DNA from: Palsa-504 sp963795795
GTDB lineage: Bacteria; Actinomycetota; Actinomycetes; Streptosporangiales; Streptosporangiaceae
Direction of reading: 5' to 3'
DNA length: 64,000 nucleotides
Assembly (NCBI GenBank): GCA_963795795.1
Contig: CAWCJS010000016.1
Coordinates: 62,001-126,000, forward strand
Part shown: positions 8,234 through 16,880 of the stretch, in pieces
Layout of the letters: each line of letters opens with the position of its first letter
Numbering within the stretch: position 1 is the first letter of the stretch
Made by a program: the position numbers and the translations under genes
Notes under the pieces: model-generated
Told to the model about the DNA's origin: nothing
The model's input: the letters and a program-made list of their open reading frames with translations, nothing else
Database searches by the model: none

Positions 8234-9904
8234 TCAGTGAGCCTTCTCCCGCAACGGCCAGAAGTAGGTGGTCCAGCGGAAGTCGGTGAACGAGGGCTGG
8301 TAGCCCACCAGCCAGTTCGGCACCGGCACCAGGGTCTTCGGCACGGCGGCCCAGATCACCGGCGCGTCGGAGCGGATGAGCTGCTCCGCCTGCTGGATGT
8401 CGGTGGTGGCCGTGGATGAGCTGGTGCTGGTCCTGGCGGCCTGGATCAGGGAGTCGACCTGAGGGTTGTTGTAGAAGGAGAAGTTGAAGCTGCCGGTAGG
8501 CAGGTAGAAGTTGCCGAGGAACAGCGTGGGGTCGGTCGTGAACGGGCTGGAGATCAGCGTGGTTGCGTTCGCGGCCTGCTGGGGCTTTCCGAGGACGGCC
8601 AGGGCCTGGGCGCCGGGGAGCGTCTGCAGGCTGACCTTGAAACCGGCGGCCTCGAGCGACTGCTGCGCGATCGTGCCGATCACGGAGAACTCGGCGACGC
8701 CGGCGACCACCGTGATGGTCACCGGATTCGCGGCCAGGTTGACTCCGCTCTGGGCGATCAGCTGCTTCGCCTTGGCGAGGTCCTGGGCGTACGAGGGGAA
8801 CTGTGCGGCCCCCGGGTAGTCGTTGGGCATCGGGCCGCCGGGGGCCGTGGCCTGCCCGTTCCAGTACGCGATCATCGCCTGGTAGTTGAAGGCGTACTGC
8901 GCCGCCTGACGCACCAGCTTGTTGTTGAACGGAGCCTTCTGGGTGTTCAAGCACAGCAGCGGGTCGATGTCGTAGGTGGAGTAGGTGTTCAGGGTGAACC
9001 CGCTCTGCTTGCCCACCCGCTCCGCGTCGGGAACGCTCCAGAGCTCAGTCAGCGCCGCAGTCCCCCGCTCGACCATTTCCACCCGGGTCGCCGTGTCAGG
9101 GACGAATTCGTCGACCACCTCGTCGATCGAGCCGGGCTGCCATCCCTTCCACCACTGCTTGTTCTTGATGAGCGTCAGGTCGGTGCCCTTGCTGTAAGTG
9201 CCGAGCACGTAGGGACCGGTGCCGTCGGAGTTGTTGTCGAACCACGTAAAGGCCCAGGGATCCGACGCAGTCCGGTGCGCTTGGACCCCGGCCGCGCTGG
9301 CGATGCCGATCCGGGTCAGGTGCGTAAGAAGATAGGCATCCGGTGCGTTCGTGGTGATAACGGCCGTCTGCGGGTTCGGCGCGCTCACCCCGGTCACCGA
9401 AGACAGCAGTGAACCGGTCTGGCCCGCCTTGGTGGCCAGCATGGCATCGATCGTCGACTTCACGTCGGCCGAGGTGAACGTCGAGCCGTCCGCGAACTTG
9501 ACGCCCTGCCGCAGGGTGAACGTGGTGGCCAGGCCGTTGGCCGAGACGTGCCATGACGTGGCCAGCCACGGGATGATCGCCCCCTGGGGCGTGCTCCAGA
9601 CCAGCGGATCGTACAGGTTGCGGGTGACCGTGAAGGAGTCGAGGTCCGTGGCCTGCCGCGGGTCGATGTGGGTCGGAGCCAGCCCGGCATAGACCAGGCG
9701 TACCGGCGACGCGGCCCAACCGCCGTTGGAGGTGCCCGATCCGGCCGAACTCGAAGAGTTCGCAGAGGAGCAGGCGGCAAGAGCGATGCCGCACGCGACG
9801 GCCAACCCGAGGGCGGCCAGGCGGCGACCGCTAAGACGCCGTCGCGTCCGCCGAACCTGCTGTGTGGTTATCCCCAGCGCGGGACCCTGAGAGCCCTTCG
9901 TCAC
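8234..9904 (-). CDS. Extracellular solute-binding lipoprotein, family 5
   Basis: A 556-residue substrate-binding protein. The N-terminus has a long basic region (QVRRTRRRLSGRR), a hydrophobic stretch and a lipobox ALAAC, so it should be lipid-anchored outside the membrane; an S/G-rich linker follows. The SBP_bac_5 signature is visible (LYDPLVWSTPQGAIIPWLATSW, FTLRQGVKFADGSTFTSADV). GGAGG lies 7 bases before the GTG. It is the first gene of the minus-strand operon and is divergent from the AsnC-type regulator gene. Family 5 proteins bind peptides, nickel or related solutes; the hydrolases in the operon make a peptide or cyclic-amide ligand plausible. Confidence 0.93.
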   Translation of the reverse strand: MTKGSQGPALGITTQQVRRTRRRLSGRRLAALGLAVACGIALAACSSANSSSSAGSGTSNGGWAASPVRLVYAGLAPTHIDPRQATDLDSFTVTRNLYDPLVWSTPQGAIIPWLATSWHVSANGLATTFTLRQGVKFADGSTFTSADVKSTIDAMLATKAGQTGSLLSSVTGVSAPNPQTAVITTNAPDAYLLTHLTRIGIASAAGVQAHRTASDPWAFTWFDNNSDGTGPYVLGTYSKGTDLTLIKNKQWWKGWQPGSIDEVVDEFVPDTATRVEMVERGTAALTELWSVPDAERVGKQSGFTLNTYSTYDIDPLLCLNTQKAPFNNKLVRQAAQYAFNYQAMIAYWNGQATAPGGPMPNDYPGAAQFPSYAQDLAKAKQLIAQSGVNLAANPVTITVVAGVAEFSVIGTIAQQSLEAAGFKVSLQTLPGAQALAVLGKPQQAANATTLISSPFTTDPTLFLGNFYLPTGSFNFSFYNNPQVDSLIQAARTSTSSSTATTDIQQAEQLIRSDAPVIWAAVPKTLVPVPNWLVGYQPSFTDFRWTTYFWPLREKAH

Positions 9905-10221
9905 TGTGACACCTCCGTTTCGCCGACTCGTCCGGCCCGTCCGGGCGGGTGATACGTGCGATCAGCCAACGTTACATGCAGTATTTCGGCATGTCTACCA
10001 CGTTTAACGCGTATTTCCGGCGCTAACGCGGCTCCAAGCAGTGGTTGCCGCAGCGGGTGGTGGTTTCTGGGTAGGCTCCGGCCGATTGCCTGCGTGCCCG
10101 GCAAGTGGGCTATTACCAGGCCTGGGGCCACAATCCGGTCGAGGCGTCTGCAGCGCCCGCTCATACCAGGCAGCGCCCATCCAAGCGCCGTGGGCGTGAA
10201 TCTCACGTACCGTACGTCTAT

Positions 10222-10279
10222 ATGCATGGATTCAGGCAGATATTGCTTGACACATGCAGGATTCTGAGGCAACTTGACA
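10222..10279. promoter_or_regulatory. Imperfect direct repeats, candidate operator in divergent promoter
   Basis: Two imperfect direct repeats, 10222-10252 and 10254-10279, share the order ATGCA, GATTC, GGC, CTTGACA. A third TGCATGG begins at 10280. They sit between the divergent transporter operon (start 9904) and the AsnC-type regulator gene (start 10283), directly over the regulator's translation start region. Repeats at a divergent promoter suit autoregulation by an Lrp/AsnC protein. The rest of the gap 9905-10221 shows no gene and no clear -10/-35 pair. Confidence 0.45.
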
Positions 10280-10282
10280 TGC

Positions 10283-11308
10283 ATGGCTGCGCTGGAGCCC
10301 AAGCCGGCTCTCGATGACATGGACGCGCGGGTGGTAGCCGCCGTCCAGCGAGACCCTCGGGCGAGCTATGCGCAGTTGGCTGCCCTGATCGGCGCCTCGG
10401 AGACGACGGTCCAGCGGCGCCTGCAGCGCCTGCGCAGTTCCGGTGCGATAGCGGTCATCGCGGTGGTGGACGCGCAGCTTTGCGGCCTGGGCGACCCGGC
10501 GCTCGTCTATCTGACCACCGAGCCGCGTGCCACGTTGCGCGTCGCGCACACGCTGGCCGCGCGGCCGGACGTGCGCTTCGTCTCCATAGTGAACGGCCAC
10601 AACAACATCGTCTGCGAGCTGATCGTCCGCGACCGCACGCACCTGGCCAATGTCTTGCTCGTGGAGCTGAGCGTCATCGACGGGGTTCGCTCCACCTCAA
10701 CGGCCATCGTCCTGCGTACCTATAAAACGCGCGACGAGTGGAGCAGAGGCCTGCTCGCCGACACGGGCAAAGACGCTCTGGACCACGATGCTCGGGAGGC
10801 TGGGTTCAGGCCTCGCCCCCTGGACGACCTGGACCGGCTGCTGATCGCCGCGCTCCGGGAGGACGGCAGGCGTAGCTTTGTGGACCTCGCGGCCGAGCTC
10901 GGCATCAGCGAGACGGCAGTGGCGCGGCGACATCGGGCCTTGATCGAGGCCGGACAGCTTGGCGTCATCGCGTTGGTCGACCCGCTGATCATGGGCTTCG
11001 GAGTGGAGGGTTTCCTGCACTTCAAGATCGACCCGTCGCGGATCGAGTCCGTGGCCCGCTTTCTCTCCCGCCGCCGTGAGGTTCGTTACCTGTCAGCCAC
11101 CGCCGGGCACAGCGACCTTTCCTGCGAAGCCATCTTCCGGGACAACACGTCACTGCACGAGTTCATAACGGGCGTCATGGGCGATGTCATGGGAATCCGG
11201 GAGATCGAGGTGGACCTCGAGCTGCAGACCATCAAGCGCGCATTCCGGCTGCTCGTAGACGTAGATCCGCCCGCCCAGGACGTACATGCGCAGCAGGCCA
11301 TCGCATAG
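10283..11308 (+). CDS. Tandem Lrp/AsnC-family transcriptional regulator
   Basis: The protein carries two complete Lrp/AsnC units in one chain. Unit 1 (about residues 8-150) has the HTH RDPRASYAQLAALIGASETTV followed by a RAM-type ligand-binding domain; unit 2 (about residues 175-325) repeats this with REDGRRSFVDLAAELGISETAV and its own RAM domain. Single-domain Lrp proteins are about 150 residues, so this is a fused dimer, a known actinobacterial form. ATG at 10283 is chosen because a TGAGG lies 12 bases upstream and the protein aligns from there; a TTG at 10274 is possible. It is divergent from the ABC operon and heads the plus-strand hydrolase genes, so it probably controls both in response to an amino acid or carbamoyl intermediate. 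Confidence 0.9.
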   Translation: MAALEPKPALDDMDARVVAAVQRDPRASYAQLAALIGASETTVQRRLQRLRSSGAIAVIAVVDAQLCGLGDPALVYLTTEPRATLRVAHTLAARPDVRFVSIVNGHNNIVCELIVRDRTHLANVLLVELSVIDGVRSTSTAIVLRTYKTRDEWSRGLLADTGKDALDHDAREAGFRPRPLDDLDRLLIAALREDGRRSFVDLAAELGISETAVARRHRALIEAGQLGVIALVDPLIMGFGVEGFLHFKIDPSRIESVARFLSRRREVRYLSATAGHSDLSCEAIFRDNTSLHEFITGVMGDVMGIREIEVDLELQTIKRAFRLLVDVDPPAQDVHAQQAIA

Positions 11309-11352
11309 AGGCCTGCGGTCCGCGAACCCTAGCAATGGAGGCAACAAGTCCG

Positions 11353-12552
11353 ATGGTCGAGTCGAAGTACAGCGGATACGAGTCCTATTCGTACCTGAGG
11401 GCGGGCACGGACTACCCTTCCTTCGAGCTGGACGTCGAGATCGGACGGGTTCCCGGACACGAACTGGGCCTCGCGCCTGCCGAGCACGAGCGGGCCGAGC
11501 GCCTGCTCGCGGAGAGCGTCGTCATCAGCCTGCATGACCATCCGGCGGTCTTCCCGAAGGACATGAACCGGGTGCGTGACTACATCCGGACGGCGCGAGA
11601 GCATACGGGCTTCCGCGGCCTGGCCGCGTCCGGCATGACCGCGGTCTTCGACAACCTCATGGACGGTACGGCCTGCGTCACCAGCAAGTTCGGCTGGAAG
11701 TGGGACGACATCATCTACGACCTCGGCATGCGCCTATCGGACCTGGCGCACCAGGACTTCGTGGTCGTGGCCCGCTCCGTCGCCGATATCCTGGCCGCTC
11801 ACGAGCAAGGCCACCTGGCCCTGGTGCTCGGCCTGGAGGCGGCTACCCCGATCGAGAACGAAGTGGACCGCATCGACGTGCTGTACGGCTTCGGCGTCCG
11901 GCAGATGGGGATCGCCTACTCGGAGTCCAACGCCCTCGGCTCCGGCCTGAAGGAGCCAGGTGACGGCGGGCTCACCCTGTTCGGCCGCCGTGCCGTCGAG
12001 CGGATGAACCGGCTCGGGATGGCGATCGACGTCTCCCACTCGAGCGACCGCACCTGCATGGACACCTTCGAGGCTTCGGCGAAACCGGTCCTGATCACCC
12101 ATGCCGGCGCCCGGGCCCTGTGGGAGTCCCCGAGGATGAAGCCGGACGAGGTGCTGATCGGCTGCGCGCAATCAGGAGGCGTCATCGGCCTCGAAGCGGC
12201 GCCGCACACCACGCTCACCAAGCGGCATCGGGCGCACTCCATCGAGTCGGTCATGGAGCACTTCGAGTATTGCGCGAACCTGATGGGCCTGGAGCACGTC
12301 ACCTTCGGCCCGGACACGCTCTTCGGCGACCACGTGGGCCTGCATAAGGAGTTCTCCGACAACCTCGGCATCGCCGCGCAGATCGAGCACGGCCCCCACT
12401 TCGACCCCGTCGCGTATGTGGACGGCCTGGAGAATCCCTCGGAGAACTACCACAACATCGTCGGCTGGCTGGTCAAGCACGGGTACTCCGACGGCGACAT
12501 CAAGGCGGTCATCGGCGGCAACATCCTGCGGGCGCTCGGCGAGATCTGGTAA
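11353..12552 (+). CDS. Membrane dipeptidase-like protein, peptidase family M19
   Basis: The sequence matches renal/membrane dipeptidases: a first metal motif SLHDHP in place of the usual H-x-D, a bridging-Glu segment LVLGLEAATPI, a DVSHSS motif, ITHAGARAL (commonly THSNARAL) and a final GGNILRAL. Several positions differ from the textbook motifs, notably FGPDTLFGD where GSDFDG is usual, so the substrate may not be a standard dipeptide. GGAGG at 11337-11341 precedes the ATG at 11353; an upstream ATG at 11335 overlaps that site and is unlikely. There is no signal peptide. It is the first enzyme gene after the AsnC regulator. Confidence 0.88.
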   Translation: MVESKYSGYESYSYLRAGTDYPSFELDVEIGRVPGHELGLAPAEHERAERLLAESVVISLHDHPAVFPKDMNRVRDYIRTAREHTGFRGLAASGMTAVFDNLMDGTACVTSKFGWKWDDIIYDLGMRLSDLAHQDFVVVARSVADILAAHEQGHLALVLGLEAATPIENEVDRIDVLYGFGVRQMGIAYSESNALGSGLKEPGDGGLTLFGRRAVERMNRLGMAIDVSHSSDRTCMDTFEASAKPVLITHAGARALWESPRMKPDEVLIGCAQSGGVIGLEAAPHTTLTKRHRAHSIESVMEHFEYCANLMGLEHVTFGPDTLFGDHVGLHKEFSDNLGIAAQIEHGPHFDPVAYVDGLENPSENYHNIVGWLVKHGYSDGDIKAVIGGNILRALGEIW

Positions 12553-12557
12553 CGGGC

Positions 12558-13787
12558 GTGCGCGGCACTCTGCCCGCCCGCCGGCGGTCGCTATTTCGGG
12601 CGAGTGGACTGTTCGACGGGATCACGGGGTCCACCAGCCACGACAGCGCCCTGCTGGTCGACGGCGGTTCCGTCGTGGCGGTCGCACCCTACCGGGACCT
12701 GCGCGGAGCCGCGGACGAGGAGCACGACTTCGGCTCCTCGGTGATCCTGCCGGGCTTCGTGGACGCGCACACGCACATCACGATCCGGCCCGGCGAGGGC
12801 GACCAGCATGGCCAGCTCCGGATGCCTTCGGCCTGGCAGGCGATTAGAGGCGTCCGCAACCTCGCCGACATGCTGTCGAGCGGGGTGACGACAGCCCGGA
12901 TCATGAGCGAGGCCCACGGCATCGACTTTGAGTTCCGGGACGCGGTCGCCCGCGGGGAGATCGCCGGGCCCCGGCTGCTGGTGTCAGGCTTCGGGCTGAG
13001 TCCGCCCGGCGGCCACGGCAGCGGTGAATGGGGGGTCACCGGCCCAGCGGCGCTGCGAACTGCGGTGCAGGAGCGCGTGGCACGCCGTGCCGACCACATC
13101 AAGGTCTTCATGACCGGCGGGGTCTCATCCGCCGGCTCCCAGCTCACCGAGTCTAACTACGACCTTGCCGAGTGCACCGCGATAGTCACCGCAGCAAGGC
13201 AGGCAGGTATCAACGTCGCAGCCCACGCCCTGGGCGGCCCGGGGGTCGACATTGCCCTGGACGCCGGCATTCACTCGATCGAACACGGGACAATGCTCAC
13301 GCTGCCGCAGTTGGCCGCGATCGAACGCGCCGGCACCTGGCTCGTGCTCACGACGAGCATCCTGTTCGCGCCCGAGGCCATCGAGTCCGGTGACGGGCAG
13401 GTTCCCCAGATAATGGACAAGCTGCTGAGCGCGCGCAGCCATATGCGGAGCGTCGTCGACGGCATGCGCGCCGTCCGCCGCCTGGCTCTGGGCACCGACT
13501 CGATGCACGGCATGTTCGGCCGCGAGATCAAGTGGCTCGTGGAGCACGGCTGGACGCCTTCGCAGGCCCTCCTCGCGGGCACCCGCAATGGCGGAGAGCT
13601 GATTTCAGACACGCGCGTCGGGGTACTGCAACCCGGCTCCTTCGCCGACTTCGTCGTCGCGCCTGCCGACCCGCTGGCGGACATAGACGCCGTCCGCATG
13701 GTGTCCGAGGTCTACCGGGGCGGGCAGCGCGTGACGAGCGCCGGATGCGTGAACCCTGCGCCGGAAGATGGGGGCAGTGCCCGTTGA
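12558..13787 (+). CDS. Amidohydrolase, imidazolonepropionase-like
   Basis: A metal-dependent amidohydrolase of 409 residues with the first metal motif VDAHTHI, an active-site lysine region DHIKVFMTGGV, two metal-binding histidines (AAHALG and SIEHG), and the catalytic Asp in LALGTDSMHG. The pattern fits the imidazolonepropionase/Xaa-Pro-dipeptidase-like branch, which includes enzymes acting on cyclic imides and N-acyl or prolyl peptides. The GTG start lies five bases after the dipeptidase stop, and the end overlaps the next start by three bases. It is thus tightly coupled in the plus-strand operon. Substrate is not assignable. Confidence 0.88.
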   Translation: MRGTLPARRRSLFRASGLFDGITGSTSHDSALLVDGGSVVAVAPYRDLRGAADEEHDFGSSVILPGFVDAHTHITIRPGEGDQHGQLRMPSAWQAIRGVRNLADMLSSGVTTARIMSEAHGIDFEFRDAVARGEIAGPRLLVSGFGLSPPGGHGSGEWGVTGPAALRTAVQERVARRADHIKVFMTGGVSSAGSQLTESNYDLAECTAIVTAARQAGINVAAHALGGPGVDIALDAGIHSIEHGTMLTLPQLAAIERAGTWLVLTTSILFAPEAIESGDGQVPQIMDKLLSARSHMRSVVDGMRAVRRLALGTDSMHGMFGREIKWLVEHGWTPSQALLAGTRNGGELISDTRVGVLQPGSFADFVVAPADPLADIDAVRMVSEVYRGGQRVTSAGCVNPAPEDGGSAR

Positions 13788-15040
13788 GACCTCGGGTTGA
13801 CCCGGCCCGGCTGCGGGCGGATCTGGCGGAGCTCGCGCAGATCGGGCGGACTCCGGCGGGTGGTGTCAGCCGGACGGCCTATTCGGCGGCGGACGCCGAG
13901 GCTCGCAGCTGGTACGCGGCGCGCTGCCGTGACGCCGGATTCGAGCTGTCCCTGGACGGACTGGGCAACATGTTCGCCGGACCTCCGCGGACCGGGCCCG
14001 AACGGGCGGAGGTCTGGACTGGTTCCCACCTCGACACGGTGCCGGAGGGCGGCGCCTTCGACGGCGCCGTGGGCGCGGTGGCGGCGCTGGAGTGCGTCCG
14101 GGCCATCGCCGACGCCGGTGTCGAACTGCCGCGCCCGGTGCGCGCCGTGGTGTTCGCCGACGAGGAGGGCTACTTCGGCGGTCGGCTGCTGGGCTCTTAC
14201 GGGCTGGCGCACGGCTACCGGCGCGCCGAACTGGACTCGATCACCGGCGTGAACGGCGAGCGTCTGGCGGAGGTCCTCTCGAGATGGCGGTGGGCCTCCG
14301 GGGACGCCACCGACACCAGAATCGCGCCCGGCCGGATCCACGCCTTCGTCGAACTGCACGTCGAGCAGGGGCCGCGACTGGAACAAGAGCGGGCCGACAT
14401 AGGGGTGGTCACCGCAATCACAGGGCTCTGCGGGGCGCGGGTGGAATTCGCCGGCCAGCCTGGCCACGCGGGCACCACGCCGATGACGGGCCGCCGCGAC
14501 GCCCTGGTGGGAGCGGCGGCGTTCGTCTCGGCGCTCCCCGATCTGGCCGTTGCGGTCAGTGCCGACGCCGTGGTCACGTGCGGGACCCTGCAGGTCTGGC
14601 CGGGGGCGGCCAACGTGATCCCCGGGCGGGTGTCGCTGACGCTGGACTTCCGCGACCCCGACCGGCAGCAGCTGGCGACCCTGCGTGATCGGCTTCAGGC
14701 AGCGGCCATGGCCACCGCGGCCGCGCACGGCGTGACCGCGGCGTGGCACCGGCAGCCGCTCATCGATCCGGTCCCGATGCACGGCGGCGTCCGGCGCACG
14801 ATCATCAGGTCGGCAGCCGCCCTGGGGCTCAGCCGAATGGACCTGCCCTCGCGGGCCGGGCACGACTCGCAGAACATGGCGCTCCTGGGCCCCACCGGCA
14901 TGATCTTCGTGCCGAGCCGGGGCGGCCGCAGTCACGCAGCAGATGAGTACACGAGCTTCGACGCGATCGCCGGGGGAGCCGAGGTCCTGCTGGCGACGCT
15001 GCTGGATCTCGCCCACGACCTACTCACAGGGACTGAGTGA
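13784..15040 (+). CDS. M20-family N-carbamoyl-L-amino-acid hydrolase / allantoate amidohydrolase-like
   Basis: The protein shows the carbamoylase branch of M20: TGSHLDTVPEGGAFDGAVG (metal-binding His and Asp), FADEEGYFGG with the catalytic Glu pair, FVELHVEQGP, a dimerisation segment GQPGHAGTTPM, and a C-terminal metal site SRAGHDSQNMA with FVPSRGGRSHAADEYTS. Such enzymes remove the carbamoyl group to give a free amino acid, ammonia and CO2. The frame extends upstream inside the preceding gene, so the start is taken as TTG at 13784, overlapping the previous stop (TTGA). It supplies the decarbamoylation step after the hydantoinase and is followed after 27 bases by the racemase gene. Confidence 0.92.
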   Translation: MRPRVDPARLRADLAELAQIGRTPAGGVSRTAYSAADAEARSWYAARCRDAGFELSLDGLGNMFAGPPRTGPERAEVWTGSHLDTVPEGGAFDGAVGAVAALECVRAIADAGVELPRPVRAVVFADEEGYFGGRLLGSYGLAHGYRRAELDSITGVNGERLAEVLSRWRWASGDATDTRIAPGRIHAFVELHVEQGPRLEQERADIGVVTAITGLCGARVEFAGQPGHAGTTPMTGRRDALVGAAAFVSALPDLAVAVSADAVVTCGTLQVWPGAANVIPGRVSLTLDFRDPDRQQLATLRDRLQAAAMATAAAHGVTAAWHRQPLIDPVPMHGGVRRTIIRSAAALGLSRMDLPSRAGHDSQNMALLGPTGMIFVPSRGGRSHAADEYTSFDAIAGGAEVLLATLLDLAHDLLTGTE

Positions 15041-15067
15041 CGGTGATATGCGCCGAGGAGGCCGACC

Positions 15068-15877
15068 ATGAAGATCAGCTACGTCATCCCGGGCCCGATG
15101 TCGCAGGGCCCGCTCGGCCCGCGAGAAGTGGCGCGCCGCCAGGACATCCTGCGTAGCTGGGCGGCTCCCGACGTCGAGATCGACGTGCGAGAGTGCCCGC
15201 ATGGGCCGGCCTCCATCGAGTCCGCGTACGAGGAGTACCTGTCTGTGGCCGGACTGGCTGCCGCGCTCACCGAACTGGAGGAGGAGCAGCAGGCGGATGC
15301 CGCCATCGTGGGCTGCTTCGGCGACCCGGGCCTGGACGCGCTGTACGAAGTCACCTCCGAGCTGCCTGTCGTAGGCCCGGGTGAGGCGTCCATGCACTTC
15401 GCCTGCATGCTCGGCAGCCGATTCGGAGTGATCACCGTCACGGAAGGGGTCGTCGGTCCCATCGGGCGCATGGCGGCCCGCGCTGGCCTGGATGGCCGCT
15501 TGCTCGGCGTTGCCGTAGTGGACACCCCGGTCCTGGCGCTCCAGGAAAACCCCGGGGAAACGGCGGCACGCGCCAGCACCGCGGGCGGGGAACTGGTGCG
15601 TCAGGGCGCCACGGTCCTCGTTCTCGGGTGCATGAGCATGGCCTTCCTCGACCTTGGGCCAGCCCTTGAGGCGAAGCTGGGGGTGCCGGTGGTGAATCCC
15701 GTCCACGCTGCCCTGGCCGTCGCCGAGGGCCGTGCCCGCTTCCGGATGCGTCACAGCAAGGCCGCCTATCCGGCTCCCCGCAAGGTCGCCACGGGCAGCC
15801 GTCTCTCAAGCCTTCTCGTAGGACCTCTCAGCCTCGATCCACCGCGCGGATTCGGTGAGGCCACCGCCGACCGGTAG
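15068..15877 (+). CDS. Asp/Glu/hydantoin racemase family protein
   Basis: A 269-residue racemase with the two catalytic cysteines in family context: AIVGCFGDPGLDALYE and LVLGCMSM. The N-terminal YVIPGPMSQG and the GEASMHFAC segment also fit hydantoin racemases. GAGGAGG lies ahead of the ATG. It is the last gene of the plus-strand operon. A hydantoin racemase next to a hydantoinase and a carbamoylase allows both enantiomers of a 5-substituted hydantoin to be used. The C-terminal 25 residues after the conserved core look unstructured. Confidence 0.9.
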   Translation: MKISYVIPGPMSQGPLGPREVARRQDILRSWAAPDVEIDVRECPHGPASIESAYEEYLSVAGLAAALTELEEEQQADAAIVGCFGDPGLDALYEVTSELPVVGPGEASMHFACMLGSRFGVITVTEGVVGPIGRMAARAGLDGRLLGVAVVDTPVLALQENPGETAARASTAGGELVRQGATVLVLGCMSMAFLDLGPALEAKLGVPVVNPVHAALAVAEGRARFRMRHSKAAYPAPRKVATGSRLSSLLVGPLSLDPPRGFGEATADR

Positions 15878-16043
15878 ACGGCATCAGATGGCCGAAGCTG
15901 CGCAGCACATTGTGCCTGTCGGGCGGCGTCTCGGCCCATCTCACCGGCGCGGGTCCGGCCCAGCTCTTGAATGGCCCACGGCGACGAATCTGACCTGCGC
16001 TGACACCGGGTGTATCAAGCCGTCCTGACCTGCCTCTATCGGG

Positions 16044-16301
16044 TTGCAGATGACCTGGACCGGCAGCGGGATTACCCAGCTCTCAGCCGGATACGATCAC
16101 CTGCTCGCGCTCAGGTCGAACGGGACCGTGCTGGCCTGGGGCGCCGATTCCCAAGGCCAACTCGGCGACGGCGGCACGGCCAGCACCAGCGGGCCAGTCC
16201 AGGTCGCCGGCCTGGCCGGTGTCTCGCAGGTGTCCGCCGGGTGGGAGTTCAGCCTCGCGGTGTATGTCTCGCCCTCGATCATCCTGGCACCCGCGGGCTA
16301 G
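16044..16301 (+). pseudogene. RCC1-repeat protein fragment
   Basis: An isolated stretch codes for one full RCC1 repeat and the start of a second: DHLLALRSNGTVLAWGADSQ, GQLGDGG, then VQVAGLAGVSQVSAGWEFSLAV. RCC1 proteins normally contain several such repeats and a secretion signal; neither is present here, and the frame ends soon after. It lies about 100 bases before an IS remnant, so it is most likely a gene fragment left by rearrangement. The rest of 15878-16398 shows no other gene. Confidence 0.6.
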
Positions 16302-16398
16302 CCGCCATGATGGCGGAGAACGTGACGCGGGGCTGATACCAAGGTCCGTTCGAACAATGAAAAGAGTGGTATAGGTGCGGAGTCCGGTTTCCGCAGAG

Positions 16399-16880
16399 CC
16401 TGTGGGGTTCCGGAACTCGGCTATCGGTCCTGACCTGGGCTTCTATGCGGCTCGCTCGTACTCGTTGATGAGGCCGCCGAGGACAGTCCGGCGCTTGATC
16501 CGCTCCTGGAAGAGGTCGGCGACAGGGTGGTCGGGTCCGGGCGTTCGGAGCTGTCGACTGCGATGGGGGCGCCGCCCGTTGTAGTGGGCCGCGTAGTCGG
16601 CCGGGACCAGCCGCAGATACCTTTCGCCGAAGAACAACATCCGGTCGGCGACTTCGGTCCGGGCTGTGAGCACGAACCTTTCCGCGTAAGCGCTCGCACG
16701 CGGGCTGCGGGGCGGGATCTTCACGACCTTGATACCAGCATCGGCCAGGACTACGTCAAAGGCCTCGGTGAATTGCCCGGCCCGGTCGCGGGCCAGGAAC
16801 CGGAAGCCAGCGGCGCGATCACCCAGATCCATCACGAGGTTGCGGATCTGCTGTACAGTCCACGGGTCGTCCGGGTTCGC
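16399..16880 (-). mobile_element. IS remnant, 3' part of an rve-type transposase gene
   Basis: The left end carries the terminal repeat CCTGTGGGGTTCCGGAAC (16399-16416). Inside, the minus strand codes for the C-terminal half of a DDE transposase (PDDPWTVQQIRNLVMDLG, FRFLARDRAGQF with the second catalytic Asp, then PPRSPRASAYAERFV with the Glu, ending LINEYERAA). The N-terminal half and right end are missing; the element stops abruptly inside a flavoprotein gene fragment. It is related to the remnants at 20278, 32690 and 34643 and to the fuller element at 46554. Confidence 0.8.

Noticed and set aside
13532..13783. N-terminal extension of the carbamoylase frame
   Set aside because: The region overlaps the amidohydrolase gene and is Arg-rich shadow coding; family similarity begins at the TTG at 13784.
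16729..16879. N-terminus of the flavoprotein frame
   Set aside because: This part is antisense to the transposase remnant and shows no flavoprotein similarity.
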